DNA of 20,355 nucleotides from a virus: positions 1-20,355 of IMG/VR virus record IMGVR_UViG_3300032286_000286. One strand, given 5' to 3'. The notes beneath the pieces were generated by a model, which had not been told where the DNA came from, searched no databases, and saw only the letters and a program-made list of their open reading frames with translations. The translations under genes and the position numbers were made by a program. This document shows, in pieces, positions 12,563 to 20,355 of this stretch; the first letter of the stretch is position 1; each line of letters opens with the position of its first letter.

Positions 12563-13938
12563 TATAGCACATCCACTACATACTTAAATTCTATAAAACT
12601 TTTTGTGTTATTCAACTTTATAATAGGCAAAGCATCTGATGACTTTATGACTGTATATGCTGTAAGCCCATACTTGCTGTTGAAAGATGATACATTTTCT
12701 ATTCTTAGTGCGTCTAATGCAACATAAAAATCTGATGCTGCAGCACCACCAATGGTATCTTCTATGTCAACAAAAACTTTTATATACCTGACATCTGACC
12801 AAGAAAAATTTCCAGAAGTCTTATACAAAGACTGCATTGTTTTGCTAACAACAACATATCTGTTATCTGTAAAGTTGTGTTGGGTGCTACTTGTAGCCCT
12901 ACCTCCAACAGTAATTGCACCAGGATTACTTCCAATATCAAGTATAAGTGTAGAACCAGTTGTTCCTGTCTGTGCTGTCCAAGTTCCGTTGTATTCGGCA
13001 GGGGTAATTCCAGAAATAACTACTTGTTGACCAACAGAAATATTATGTGCATTTGCAGTAGTAATTGTAATATTAGTTGTTCCAGTAGGAGTATGAGTAT
13101 TTATTCTTGTACCGTTATTTAAATTAACTACAAGACTTGCATATTCTGGACTTGCTCCATCACTATTTGCAAACTGAACCAAGACCTTAACATTACTTGG
13201 AACATCTGGACTAGGAACATTACTACCATCCACACCATCTTTGTTTATAACAGAAAAGGCTAATCTAATTTCATCTTCCGAAGAATTTTGACTTATACCC
13301 AAATCATCTGTTTCTAAATGAATATGATTTCCAGAAGAAACTGATAAGTCATTTCCATTGACTATCAGTGACGATGTGTCTCCTCTTATAAGTAAAACGC
13401 TACTTAAATATCTTGGTTGTTCGTATTTGGCAATTCTTGCTGGATTATTTACATTCTCAAATAATGCGTTTTCTGATGTAGTAAAAAATGCATCATCAGT
13501 TATTGTTATATTATTATTTGAGTCAGTTATAACTCCTGTTTGCTGTGGTACATCAACTATTGCTGCTGGGCTGGCTGTATGATATTTCCAACTTTCTCCA
13601 AAATTAAATAGTGCAAGTGCCTTGCTATCTGAGCCAGTTGGTATTGGATTTGATATAGATGGATATACCCCAATCTCTGTAATTGCATATCTTTCTGTTG
13701 TTGGTAGTTCTGCAGTGAATATTACTTGAGTTACCCCATTTTCAGTAACAATGTTTCTAGATGTAATAGGAACTCTAATCATTTCAAAATCCAAGGATGT
13801 TTTACTAGAATAAGTTCCGAATGGAATATCGGTTGATAGTGGTCTTGCTCCGCAACCCAGTACTATGTGAGATGCGTAAGTGTCTGTTAGTCCGATTAAA
13901 TATCGTCCTATAATTTGTTTTCCAGTGGTTGTAATCAT
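12562..13938 (-). CDS. Minor tail / tail fibre protein (458 aa)
   Basis: The N terminus (about 1-130) resembles the attachment domain of tail-collar or fibre proteins: MITTTGKQIIGRYL, ASHIVLGCGARPL, then RYAITEIGVYP. A beta-rich region follows. Residues 285-348 hold a module starting GTTNITITTANAHNI and containing YNGTWTAQ and IGSNPG. The 1551-residue tail protein has a related copy. In this protein the module splits a sandwich domain, since the strands before it (YASLVVNLNNG) and after it (NFTDNRYVVVSK) look like one fold. AGGAG lies about eight bases before the ATG, a strong ribosome site, behind an extended -10-like box. Role: likely host-surface contact or tail tip. No catalytic motif is seen. 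Confidence 0.8.
   Translation of the reverse strand: MITTTGKQIIGRYLIGLTDTYASHIVLGCGARPLSTDIPFGTYSSKTSLDFEMIRVPITSRNIVTENGVTQVIFTAELPTTERYAITEIGVYPSISNPIPTGSDSKALALFNFGESWKYHTASPAAIVDVPQQTGVITDSNNNITITDDAFFTTSENALFENVNNPARIAKYEQPRYLSSVLLIRGDTSSLIVNGNDLSVSSGNHIHLETDDLGISQNSSEDEIRLAFSVINKDGVDGSNVPSPDVPSNVKVLVQFANSDGASPEYASLVVNLNNGTRINTHTPTGTTNITITTANAHNISVGQQVVISGITPAEYNGTWTAQTGTTGSTLILDIGSNPGAITVGGRATSSTQHNFTDNRYVVVSKTMQSLYKTSGNFSWSDVRYIKVFVDIEDTIGGAAASDFYVALDALRIENVSSFNSKYGLTAYTVIKSSDALPIIKLNNTKSFIEFKYVVDVL
12895..13086 (-). repeat. Copy A of an inserted tail module shared with the large tail protein
   Basis: Encodes residues 285-348 of the 458-residue protein. In the first 42 aligned residues I count 27 identical to copy B at 17805-18008, including GTTNIT, YNGTWTAQ and, further on, IGSNPG. 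The DNA is also similar; CCAGGATTACTTCCAAT on the plus strand is common to both. Confidence 0.8.
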
Positions 13939-13949
13939 AATATTCTCCT

Positions 13950-13971
13950 ATACAATTGTATCATAGTGATA
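13950..13971 (-). promoter_or_regulatory. Extended -10-like promoter and palindrome before the 458-aa tail gene
   Basis: TGATACAAT reads 13963 to 13955 on the minus strand, an extended -10 with one change from TATAAT. Transcription near 13948 would leave a leader of about 11 bases that still includes AGGAG. The hexamer lies inside a perfect 12-base palindrome, ATACAATTGTAT (13950-13961). A second small inverted repeat, TATCA/TGATA (13959-13971), adjoins it. This could be an operator; chance in AT-rich DNA is possible. Confidence 0.4.
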
Positions 13972-13977
13972 AGTAGT

Positions 13978-14892
13978 TTAGTCTGGCAATATTGTTACAC
14001 CAGTAGCAGTAACAACCCTTACGCCACCAATTTCTACATATATTGGGTAACTTTTGCCAACAACAAAATTTTTATGAACGGCTGTTGGGGTTTTTGGAAT
14101 TTTTAATGTAAATATGCTACTTGTACGTCCTAACATGCTTACAGGAGTTTCTGGGCTTGTTACGAATCCGCTTTTTCTTGATGTAGTAGTTGTAATTCCC
14201 TTATGTGTAACTGTTATGGTATCTCCCTTTTTAGCACTAGTTGGAGTAAAAGATATTAATTCGAATGAAACTGTTGTTGCTTGAGTTACTACTGCCGCTG
14301 GAGTTTGAACCTCAACTTTTACTTGATTTGTGTTTGTAGTAGTTGCAGCATTTGTAGTAGTTGTTGCTGGCTGGACTGGGGCAGTTGAAACTGTTGCAGC
14401 AGGTGCAGTAACTGTAGTAGTTCCAGTAGCAGGAGCAATAGCAACAACTGTATTTTCAACAGTTGATGACGAATTTTTAATATAATCAGTATTACTATTT
14501 TGTGTTTTAACAAGTTCAATTGGGTTTGCTGCGTTTACAACAACGGTGGCATCAAGAACATTTTTATTTAAACTTAAGGAGTTGTTTGACATATTAAAGT
14601 TTCTTGAAACTTCTAGAATTTGTGTGCCAGTTAATGCCATAAAAGCCACACGTTCTTCTATGCTGAAGTCTGCTTTTGTTTCTTGAACCTTTTCCACATA
14701 GTTAGTTGGATTTGATGTTTTTACTACATCCTTTTTTTCTTTATCAATGTAATATTTATTTCCTGGAATATTTGGAGTTGTTTCTAAATAAGTTTTTGTT
14801 TTTGCAGATAACTGTATTCCCTTATTTAAACTACTTGTTAAAACACGACCATATTGTGTGTTAGTGTATTTTGGTGGTTTTTTATCTGCCAT
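13978..14892 (-). CDS. Tail-associated protein with Thr/Ala-rich linker and TIG-like end (304 aa)
   Basis: Three parts are visible. Residues 1-145 are mixed, with a charged, Lys-rich start. Residues about 146-207 are a low-complexity Thr/Ala/Val/Pro linker (for example TTTVTAPAATVST), without charged residues over most of its length. Residues about 208-304 are beta-rich and begin FELISFTPTSAKKGDTITV, the usual opening of IPT/TIG immunoglobulin-like domains. I do not know the precise role. The position directly after the large tail protein (TAATG overlap, GAGG about eight bases before the ATG) suggests a tail-tip or baseplate accessory held on a flexible stalk. No signal peptide is present, which argues against a secreted host protein. 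Confidence 0.7.
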   Translation of the reverse strand: MADKKPPKYTNTQYGRVLTSSLNKGIQLSAKTKTYLETTPNIPGNKYYIDKEKKDVVKTSNPTNYVEKVQETKADFSIEERVAFMALTGTQILEVSRNFNMSNNSLSLNKNVLDATVVVNAANPIELVKTQNSNTDYIKNSSSTVENTVVAIAPATGTTTVTAPAATVSTAPVQPATTTTNAATTTNTNQVKVEVQTPAAVVTQATTVSFELISFTPTSAKKGDTITVTHKGITTTTSRKSGFVTSPETPVSMLGRTSSIFTLKIPKTPTAVHKNFVVGKSYPIYVEIGGVRVVTATGVTILPD

Positions 14893-17800
14893 TATAGTAC
14901 CTCACTTAAATATAAAATTGTTGAAGGACCAGTTTCTTCTCTTTGGTATTCAGAAGCATAGATAACAAAGTTATTTCCGCTTACAGTATTTGGTAATGTC
15001 TTAGTTGTGTCATACACAAAAGAAACAATATCCCCTAATTGAATAATGGGCATACCAAAAACTCTGACTGCTGCAACTTTTCTAGGTTTAGAAATTCTAT
15101 TAATAACAAAATTCATTAAGTTTTGTGCTAGGTCTACAGTTTGAATGTAAGGAGAGTCTATTACAAAAGATTTTGAACCATAAAGTAATCTGTTATTCTT
15201 TATGTCTGTATACTTATTTTTATATTCTACAGAAGTATATTTTGCTGCTCCCACATAACTGCTTGTGTAATTGCTTTTTTCTGTTAAAAATTCATCTACC
15301 GTCAAATCTCTTGCTGCTTCTTGTGTAAAAGTAACCCCTGTAATGCTTACGTTATCTAGATAGTCTTTGTTTGCACCCAAGTCTAAAACAAAATCAGTGG
15401 TGTTAAATATCAAAAATTCTGCACGATAAGGTGTAGAATTATAACCAGCAACAACATATCCACCCAAAGATGCTGGTACTGGAGATATTAGAGATGTTAA
15501 TGCTGGATACGCTTTATCAAATTTGACGTTAAAGTAAGCACACTCTCTCATAATTGAACCAAACTCTTCATAAAAGATTTGACTTTCTGGAATACTTGAT
15601 GTTGAAAGTTTAGACAAGAAACCAGTTTGAACTAATGGGCTTAATGTATATTTACTTCCAGATATTCCAGAAACTTTTGTATCATCAAAAACTTTAACGC
15701 TGTTTGGAAAAGAGCCAATTGTATATGCTGTTTTATTTTTTTCATCTGCTGTTAAGTTTTTGTCAACTGTAATTGTCATCTCGTTTTTACTTAAAAATCT
15801 TCTCATTGCATATGTGTTTTCAAACATTACCTGTGAAGAACCACGAACAAAAAGAGATATGCTTCCTGTGATACCATCGTTGATTGGTTCTTTGTCTTCA
15901 ACTATTTTTATTTGTTCATTATCTAAATACAAAGAAAAGACCCAACTTGAACTACTAGTTTTGCTAACGCTTACGCCAATGTCGTAAACAGAATCAGTTT
16001 CTTGTGTTTTTAAAACTTTTCCAGTAAATTTTCCAGTATCTGTTAAAATATTTCTAAACTCTTCGTGAAGTATTGTAGGTATCAGGACTCCGTTAGCATT
16101 TTCTTTTAGTTTATAGAAAAACAAAGTATTAATTGTAGAAGATGTTTTTACTACTTCTGGTCTTGTATACTCTAAAGCAACTAATTCATAGTAGTACCCT
16201 TCTCCCTTAGCATTAGTCAATATTGCTATGCCGCCAGACTTAGCACCTATTTTACTAGGACCAGTAACAGAAGTTCCATCTTTGTTAAACTTTTTTAAAT
16301 TACTACCCAACTCGTATGCTGGATAACTAGAGCCTAAAGAAACAAAATCTGGGTCTTCTGTAGCATCGCCAAAAAGCCTAAGCCTTGCTCCATAGGTATC
16401 ATAATCTATTTCACTTGCCAAAGATTTTTTAACATATCCAATTGCACCCATTTCAGTTTCTGGTTCTTTAAAAGTTGGTCCTGTCAGAACTAAGCCAGAA
16501 GATTGAATTGATTCTGAAGCAACCTTTGTCTTACTTGTCAAACTATATACTTGTCTACCTAAAAAATTTTTAACTTTTGTTTGTGTAGTTACCGATTTAT
16601 TTTTAATATTATCTTTGTTGGCAGTAATTATTGCTATGTTATCTTTTCCTTTAAATAATTTTTGAGGATTTGTTGGCAAAGACTGTCTCTGAGTTTCCCA
16701 CCACGAAATTATTGTTCCATCATCTACCTTATGTTCTGCAATAGTTGTTCCAAATTGTCCACGACCATGCTTTGAGACCTTTCCAAATTTATAAGTTCCA
16801 TTAGTTTCGTAAAAAGGTTCCGCATATATTCTTACCTTACCAGTTTTATACATCTTATCGCCCTTATTAATTTTTGAAAAATAATATTGATATTCTTCAT
16901 TACTTGTAATCCAAACTGTATTTTCCGAATCTGCAGAACCATAACTATATTCTATTGCATCATATTTTATGATTTCCCCATTTGAATAAAAATAACCAGA
17001 GTATCTTCCAAGCCAATAAGCACCATCGCCAAATTCAATAATGTTATTTTTTATTGCTGTTCCATTTGCAAAATTATCAACTTCTGGAATAGCAACAGTA
17101 AGAGTTTTTGCAAGTGGAATTGCTGTCAGTGGATATGCTGTCTGAGTAACATCTTCTTCATTCTTAGATTGAAGATTTTGTTCGCTTGCTTCTAATGACC
17201 ATAAGACAGACCTTTGATATTCAAAAACTTGATTTTTATCTAATTGAGACAGAGATTGTAGGTCATTTGGTTGTTTTTGAATATATCTATTATAATAAAC
17301 AATCTTTCCATCATTATAAATATCATTTGACTCAGAGTTAATTTCTAAAATGTTTGCCCTTCTAGGACCGCTGTCAATACCGTAAAGGCTAATATCTTTA
17401 TTTCTAACAGAAGTTGATTGTGGAACAAGATATTCTTTGCTCATAACAACAAAGTTATTTACTTCATCAAAGAACATTGTTGTTTGAGTTGCTACCGCCA
17501 AATCCTGCAGAACCTGCATAATGTTTTTATCTGGTGAAACCATAAAAAAAGGTATTACTGCATCGGATTTGTTTCCCCTTAAAAATTTGTAGTTTGAAAA
17601 ACCAATAGAGTCTAGCAATGTTGCAACAATAAAACTAACAGAAACATTTCTTAACAATATTTCTGGTGCTAAAAATGATTCAAAGTAAAAAGTTAAATCT
17701 CTAAGAGACATAGATACATCTCTAGTTGCATCACTATATTGTGGAAAACCATCTGAATACATTGTTTTTACTGGAACATGAAAATCTTTATAGGTTGGGT

Positions 17801-19547
17801 TAGATTTAATCACTGTTCCAACTGTTGTAATGTTTCCAGGATTACTTCCAATGTTTAATACAAGTGTAGATGTAAGTTTATCTGTTCCAGATTGAGCAGT
17901 CCATGTACCATTGTATCCATTAGGTGTGACTCCAGAAACTATAACTGTATCTCCTTGATTTATTCCATGATTGTTTTCTGTTTTTATTGTAATGTTGGTT
18001 GTTCCAGATGGTTGCGGACTAGTTGATAAAATAGCAAATTCTTGTGGAACATTTGAAACAGTCTCATAAAACTTTATCTGTAAACTTTTACTAATCAATG
18101 TTATTGTAGAACTTATGTTTAACAAACTATTTATATTATTTTTGTTAAGAACCTGATTATTATCAAATATTGTGATGTCTCCAGTAGATGCTAATAGTTG
18201 ACCAACTGGAAGATTGCTAACTCCTAAGTCTGAAGCAAACTTTTTTACAGAAAAAGATGACACATTGTCTGTAATGTCTACTTCTAGTCTCGGAGATAGT
18301 TCGATTAAGTCAAACACTGTGTTTGTATTTAGCATAGATGTAACTAAAATTCTTAGTCCTTTGATATATTCAAATTCTCTGTAAACTGTTACCGAACTTT
18401 CTACAAAGGATGGTGCAATTGTTTTGTCTAATTCTGTTACAAATAGTTGTGAATTTGTAATTGATTCCTCGCTCTTATACCAACCATATGTTGGAACGAT
18501 GGCATCATAATTAGTTAAGGTGGTATCTGAAACCTGACCATTATAAATATACAAAGTTCCTTTATCTGTAGTAGATGATTTTATTAAATATGATTGCCCT
18601 TTTCTTTTAGGCTCCTGTATAAGTGGCAAGGCTGCTGTTGAAGAAAGGTTTCCAATTATTGTAAAAGTATCTTTATAGGCTCCACTAATTATTTGTGTAT
18701 TAGTTATTCCATAAGAGAGTTGAAAATATCCATCTTCAGTAAAGACATCTTGTCCATTTGGATATGATACAGAAACACTGTCATAGATGTCTACCCAGTT
18801 TGTGCCATTATACTTTTGCACTTTCCAGGATAGTGGGGTAGATTTGTGGTTTGGAGTAGAGCCAGAATAAAATGGGTCAGCGTTTGCTGTTGGCAATGAG
18901 TTGTTGCTACTAATATTTGTTTGAACTTTCACAACAACCTTGTTTGTTGGCACTAAATTTTTATATACTACAAATGGGGCAGCATCTTGAATTAGTTTAT
19001 CATTTCCAGACACAACTCCAGAAATTCCATACTCTACATTGTCTTGAGTTCTATATGAAGACCAATATTTAAACTTGTCATCTTTGCTTGCTGCATAATA
19101 TCGTGGGGTCAGGAATGTGTCATTGTTACTAGTAAGCGGAATTATTTTTTTATTCTTTCCAAAAAATCTTAATTTATTAATACCAGAACGAGGTCTAAAT
19201 CTATTAAAACAGTCTTCTAAAGACATTAATGACTTTTGTCTTTCTTTAGATGTACGGAATGTTACTGGCGTTAATGCTTCATCTGTATACCCTCCGTCAA
19301 TTACAACATCATAATCTGTATATCCATACCATTCGTTTGTGGCTGCTGTGGCTTCATTTTCATTTGCATTCCAAGTTGTATTTGGTGCAGTATTGGCTGG
19401 ACCTCCAGAAGTTGGTCTATTTTTATAATTACCAATTGCCTGAATAGTTTCATAATTATTTAAATTCCATTCAACGATTACTTTACTTTTAGTGGCAACT
19501 GTTGAAGAAGTTTGTAAATGATTAGTTAAAGTTATATCAGAATACAT
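14892..19547 (-). CDS. Very large tail / baseplate protein with LamG-like domain (1551 aa)
   Basis: The largest gene here. I place the start at ATG 19547, which shares TAATG with the previous stop and has GGAAG seven bases upstream. An ATG at 19580 would add 11 residues but has no ribosome site and a 34-base overlap. Visible parts (1551-residue numbering) are an N-terminal beta-rich region, then an inserted module at about 514-581 shared with the 458-residue tail protein. A hub-like segment at about 630-710 follows (VSFIVATLLDSIGF, then VLQDLAVATQTTMFFDE). A concanavalin/LamG-like domain lies at about 1140-1250 (WVFSLYLDNEQI, ITGSISLFVRGS). The end GMPIIQLGDIVSFVYD is typical of tail-tip hub proteins. 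It probably forms part of the tail tip or baseplate and may bind surface sugars. No peptidase or muramidase motif was noticed. Confidence 0.85.
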   Translation of the reverse strand: MYSDITLTNHLQTSSTVATKSKVIVEWNLNNYETIQAIGNYKNRPTSGGPANTAPNTTWNANENEATAATNEWYGYTDYDVVIDGGYTDEALTPVTFRTSKERQKSLMSLEDCFNRFRPRSGINKLRFFGKNKKIIPLTSNNDTFLTPRYYAASKDDKFKYWSSYRTQDNVEYGISGVVSGNDKLIQDAAPFVVYKNLVPTNKVVVKVQTNISSNNSLPTANADPFYSGSTPNHKSTPLSWKVQKYNGTNWVDIYDSVSVSYPNGQDVFTEDGYFQLSYGITNTQIISGAYKDTFTIIGNLSSTAALPLIQEPKRKGQSYLIKSSTTDKGTLYIYNGQVSDTTLTNYDAIVPTYGWYKSEESITNSQLFVTELDKTIAPSFVESSVTVYREFEYIKGLRILVTSMLNTNTVFDLIELSPRLEVDITDNVSSFSVKKFASDLGVSNLPVGQLLASTGDITIFDNNQVLNKNNINSLLNISSTITLISKSLQIKFYETVSNVPQEFAILSTSPQPSGTTNITIKTENNHGINQGDTVIVSGVTPNGYNGTWTAQSGTDKLTSTLVLNIGSNPGNITTVGTVIKSNPTYKDFHVPVKTMYSDGFPQYSDATRDVSMSLRDLTFYFESFLAPEILLRNVSVSFIVATLLDSIGFSNYKFLRGNKSDAVIPFFMVSPDKNIMQVLQDLAVATQTTMFFDEVNNFVVMSKEYLVPQSTSVRNKDISLYGIDSGPRRANILEINSESNDIYNDGKIVYYNRYIQKQPNDLQSLSQLDKNQVFEYQRSVLWSLEASEQNLQSKNEEDVTQTAYPLTAIPLAKTLTVAIPEVDNFANGTAIKNNIIEFGDGAYWLGRYSGYFYSNGEIIKYDAIEYSYGSADSENTVWITSNEEYQYYFSKINKGDKMYKTGKVRIYAEPFYETNGTYKFGKVSKHGRGQFGTTIAEHKVDDGTIISWWETQRQSLPTNPQKLFKGKDNIAIITANKDNIKNKSVTTQTKVKNFLGRQVYSLTSKTKVASESIQSSGLVLTGPTFKEPETEMGAIGYVKKSLASEIDYDTYGARLRLFGDATEDPDFVSLGSSYPAYELGSNLKKFNKDGTSVTGPSKIGAKSGGIAILTNAKGEGYYYELVALEYTRPEVVKTSSTINTLFFYKLKENANGVLIPTILHEEFRNILTDTGKFTGKVLKTQETDSVYDIGVSVSKTSSSSWVFSLYLDNEQIKIVEDKEPINDGITGSISLFVRGSSQVMFENTYAMRRFLSKNEMTITVDKNLTADEKNKTAYTIGSFPNSVKVFDDTKVSGISGSKYTLSPLVQTGFLSKLSTSSIPESQIFYEEFGSIMRECAYFNVKFDKAYPALTSLISPVPASLGGYVVAGYNSTPYRAEFLIFNTTDFVLDLGANKDYLDNVSITGVTFTQEAARDLTVDEFLTEKSNYTSSYVGAAKYTSVEYKNKYTDIKNNRLLYGSKSFVIDSPYIQTVDLAQNLMNFVINRISKPRKVAAVRVFGMPIIQLGDIVSFVYDTTKTLPNTVSGNNFVIYASEYQREETGPSTILYLSEVL
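17805..18008 (-). repeat. Copy B of the inserted tail module
   Basis: Encodes the segment beginning SGTTNITIKTENNHGI and ending TVIKS in the large tail protein. It is related to copy A at 12895-13086, with a two- to three-residue length difference in the second half. Flanking strands (QIKFYETVSN before, KDFHVPVKTMYSDG after) look like one interrupted domain, as in copy A. Confidence 0.8.
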
Positions 19548-20355
19548 TATGCCTCTTCCAGCGTAATAGAAATATTCCATAAGTCATGGTTTGTTCCACC
19601 ACGTTTATCTACACTGTATGTAAAGTCTGTAATGTACATTTCCAATACCTCGCTATATTGTGTCAAACGATTATAGGCTGCATCGGCTTTTCCAAACTCT
19701 GTATATTTGTCATAAGATAAACATACATAAAAAGTTCCAGAATGGGTTTCGTACCAGTCCAGTAACTCTGCACCGCCAGCACCACCGTCTATGGTGTACT
19801 GGTCAGTGGCGGTATCTGGTTTTCCTGTAGAAGTATTAAAGTTTGGGTCTGAGCCAAAAGACCTAGATGGAAGATTTTCCCAAGAAATACTCAAAGTTCT
19901 TTTATCGGCAACCCAATAAGAACGCATACGACCATTGACCATACGCTGGCGATTCTCAATTCTTTGCACTCCAAAATCTAGCGGACCTCTGTTATGGTCA
20001 GAAACAATAATAAAATCTCCACCATTGTTTGTGCTATTTCCAAATTCATAGCCATCTGGAATATATTGAGAAACATAATACTGTGAATATGTATTTACAA
20101 CTGATGATTGTTCAATCATTGCTGCATCAAAATATACTTTTTTTCCTGCGTCTCCTACACTAAATGATGTTGTAGAAGAAACATAAGGTCTAACGTAAAG
20201 TGGAACAGTTGGACTGCTTCCCACAGTTGCAGGAACAGTAAACGTAACAGATACGCTAGTCCAAGATGATGTAGAAACTGTTGTGGCTGTTCCTATGGTT
20301 ACACCTTGACCACCAATATATGTAGGAAATGCGTCACAATAATCAATACCTGCGG
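19547..20355 (-). CDS. Tail protein with CBM-like jelly-roll (partial, 5' end beyond the right edge)
   Basis: The frame is open from the right edge to the TAA at 19547, giving 268 visible residues. A GTG at 20224 could be misread as the start, but the same frame continues upstream with in-family sequence (IDYCDAFPTYIGG, VSVTFTVPATVG), so the gene is cut by the window. The first 85 visible residues resemble a carbohydrate-binding jelly-roll (VTFTVPA, VPLYVRPYV, KVYFDAAMIEQ), a common module on phage tails. The rest (QRMVNGRMRSYWVADKRTLSISWENLPSR, split over about 139-166, to the C terminus) looks like a beta-rich tail structural domain. Its stop shares TAATG with the large tail gene, so the two are translated together. 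Function: probably tail tip or distal tail structure. Confidence 0.82.
   Translation of the reverse strand, partial: AGIDYCDAFPTYIGGQGVTIGTATTVSTSSWTSVSVTFTVPATVGSSPTVPLYVRPYVSSTTSFSVGDAGKKVYFDAAMIEQSSVVNTYSQYYVSQYIPDGYEFGNSTNNGGDFIIVSDHNRGPLDFGVQRIENRQRMVNGRMRSYWVADKRTLSISWENLPSRSFGSDPNFNTSTGKPDTATDQYTIDGGAGGAELLDWYETHSGTFYVCLSYDKYTEFGKADAAYNRLTQYSEVLEMYITDFTYSVDKRGGTNHDLWNISITLEEA

Noticed and set aside
14319-14519. A Leu/Gln-rich 66-codon frame on the minus strand
   Set aside because: It is the alternative frame of the Thr/Ala-rich repetitive linker of the 304-aa protein; ACA/GCA-type codons read as CTG/CAG-like strings when shifted.
19548-19580. ATG 19580 as start of the large tail protein
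   Set aside because: It has no ribosome site and overlaps the upstream gene by 34 bases. ATG 19547 has GGAAG at good spacing and the TAATG junction used elsewhere in this genome.
20222-20224. GTG at 20224 as the true start of the right-edge gene
   Set aside because: The frame stays open to the window edge, and the upstream residues continue the same CBM-like beta pattern, so the gene is truncated by the window.
1-20355. tRNA genes, integrase, attachment sites or insertion sequences
   Set aside because: I looked for them in the gaps, all under about 75 bases, and saw no cloverleaf-like sequence, transposase-like or integrase-like motif, or terminal inverted repeats with a target duplication.

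Overview
The window is a compact piece of a tailed double-stranded DNA phage (or prophage) genome. All 22 genes I can support lie on the minus strand and are read from right to left. Gaps are at most 73 bases, so no stretch over 300 bases lacks a gene. The host is probably an actinobacterium. That is an inference from three things: a DnaE-type DNA polymerase III alpha with a phage RecA, a MazG-like enzyme and a Cas4-like nuclease, an arrangement I associate with large actinobacteriophages; start sites that look leaderless; and extended -10 promoters without a clear -35 box. The base composition is AT-rich for a cultured high-GC actinobacterium, so a low-GC (for example freshwater) host is possible. 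No host gene, integrase or attachment site is visible.

Right part (about 20355 down to 11558): tail genes. In order of transcription they are a tail protein entering from the right edge, a very large tail or baseplate protein (1551 residues from the start I prefer), a 304-residue protein with a Thr/Ala-rich linker, a 458-residue tail fibre-like protein, a 178-residue fibronectin-III-like protein and a 150-residue tail fibre-tip-like protein. Two of them carry the same inserted module of about 65 residues. Next comes a 176-residue helix-turn-helix protein (11025-11555), at the border between the tail and replication regions.

Left part (about 11003 down to 1): DNA replication and recombination. 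The genes are an HNH homing endonuclease, two small proteins, DnaB-like helicase, a 114-residue unknown, CHC2/TOPRIM primase, gp32-like single-strand binding protein, a second HNH endonuclease, DNA polymerase III alpha, MazG-like nucleotide pyrophosphohydrolase, RecA, a small zinc-binding protein, a PD-(D/E)XK resolvase-like protein, a 101-residue unknown, and a Cas4-like nuclease that runs off the left edge. Together they could supply unwinding, priming, strand coating, synthesis, strand exchange and end processing. No sliding clamp, clamp loader or ligase is in the window.

Genes are tightly coupled by TAATG, ATGA and 8-base overlaps. The clearest unusual signal is an extended -10 box, TGnTATAAT, placed exactly six bases before the ATG in three genes (both HNH genes and the 150-residue tail gene). 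A looser version (TATAAT, five bases, GTG) precedes the 114-residue gene. This implies leaderless mRNAs inside an otherwise Shine-Dalgarno-driven gene string.
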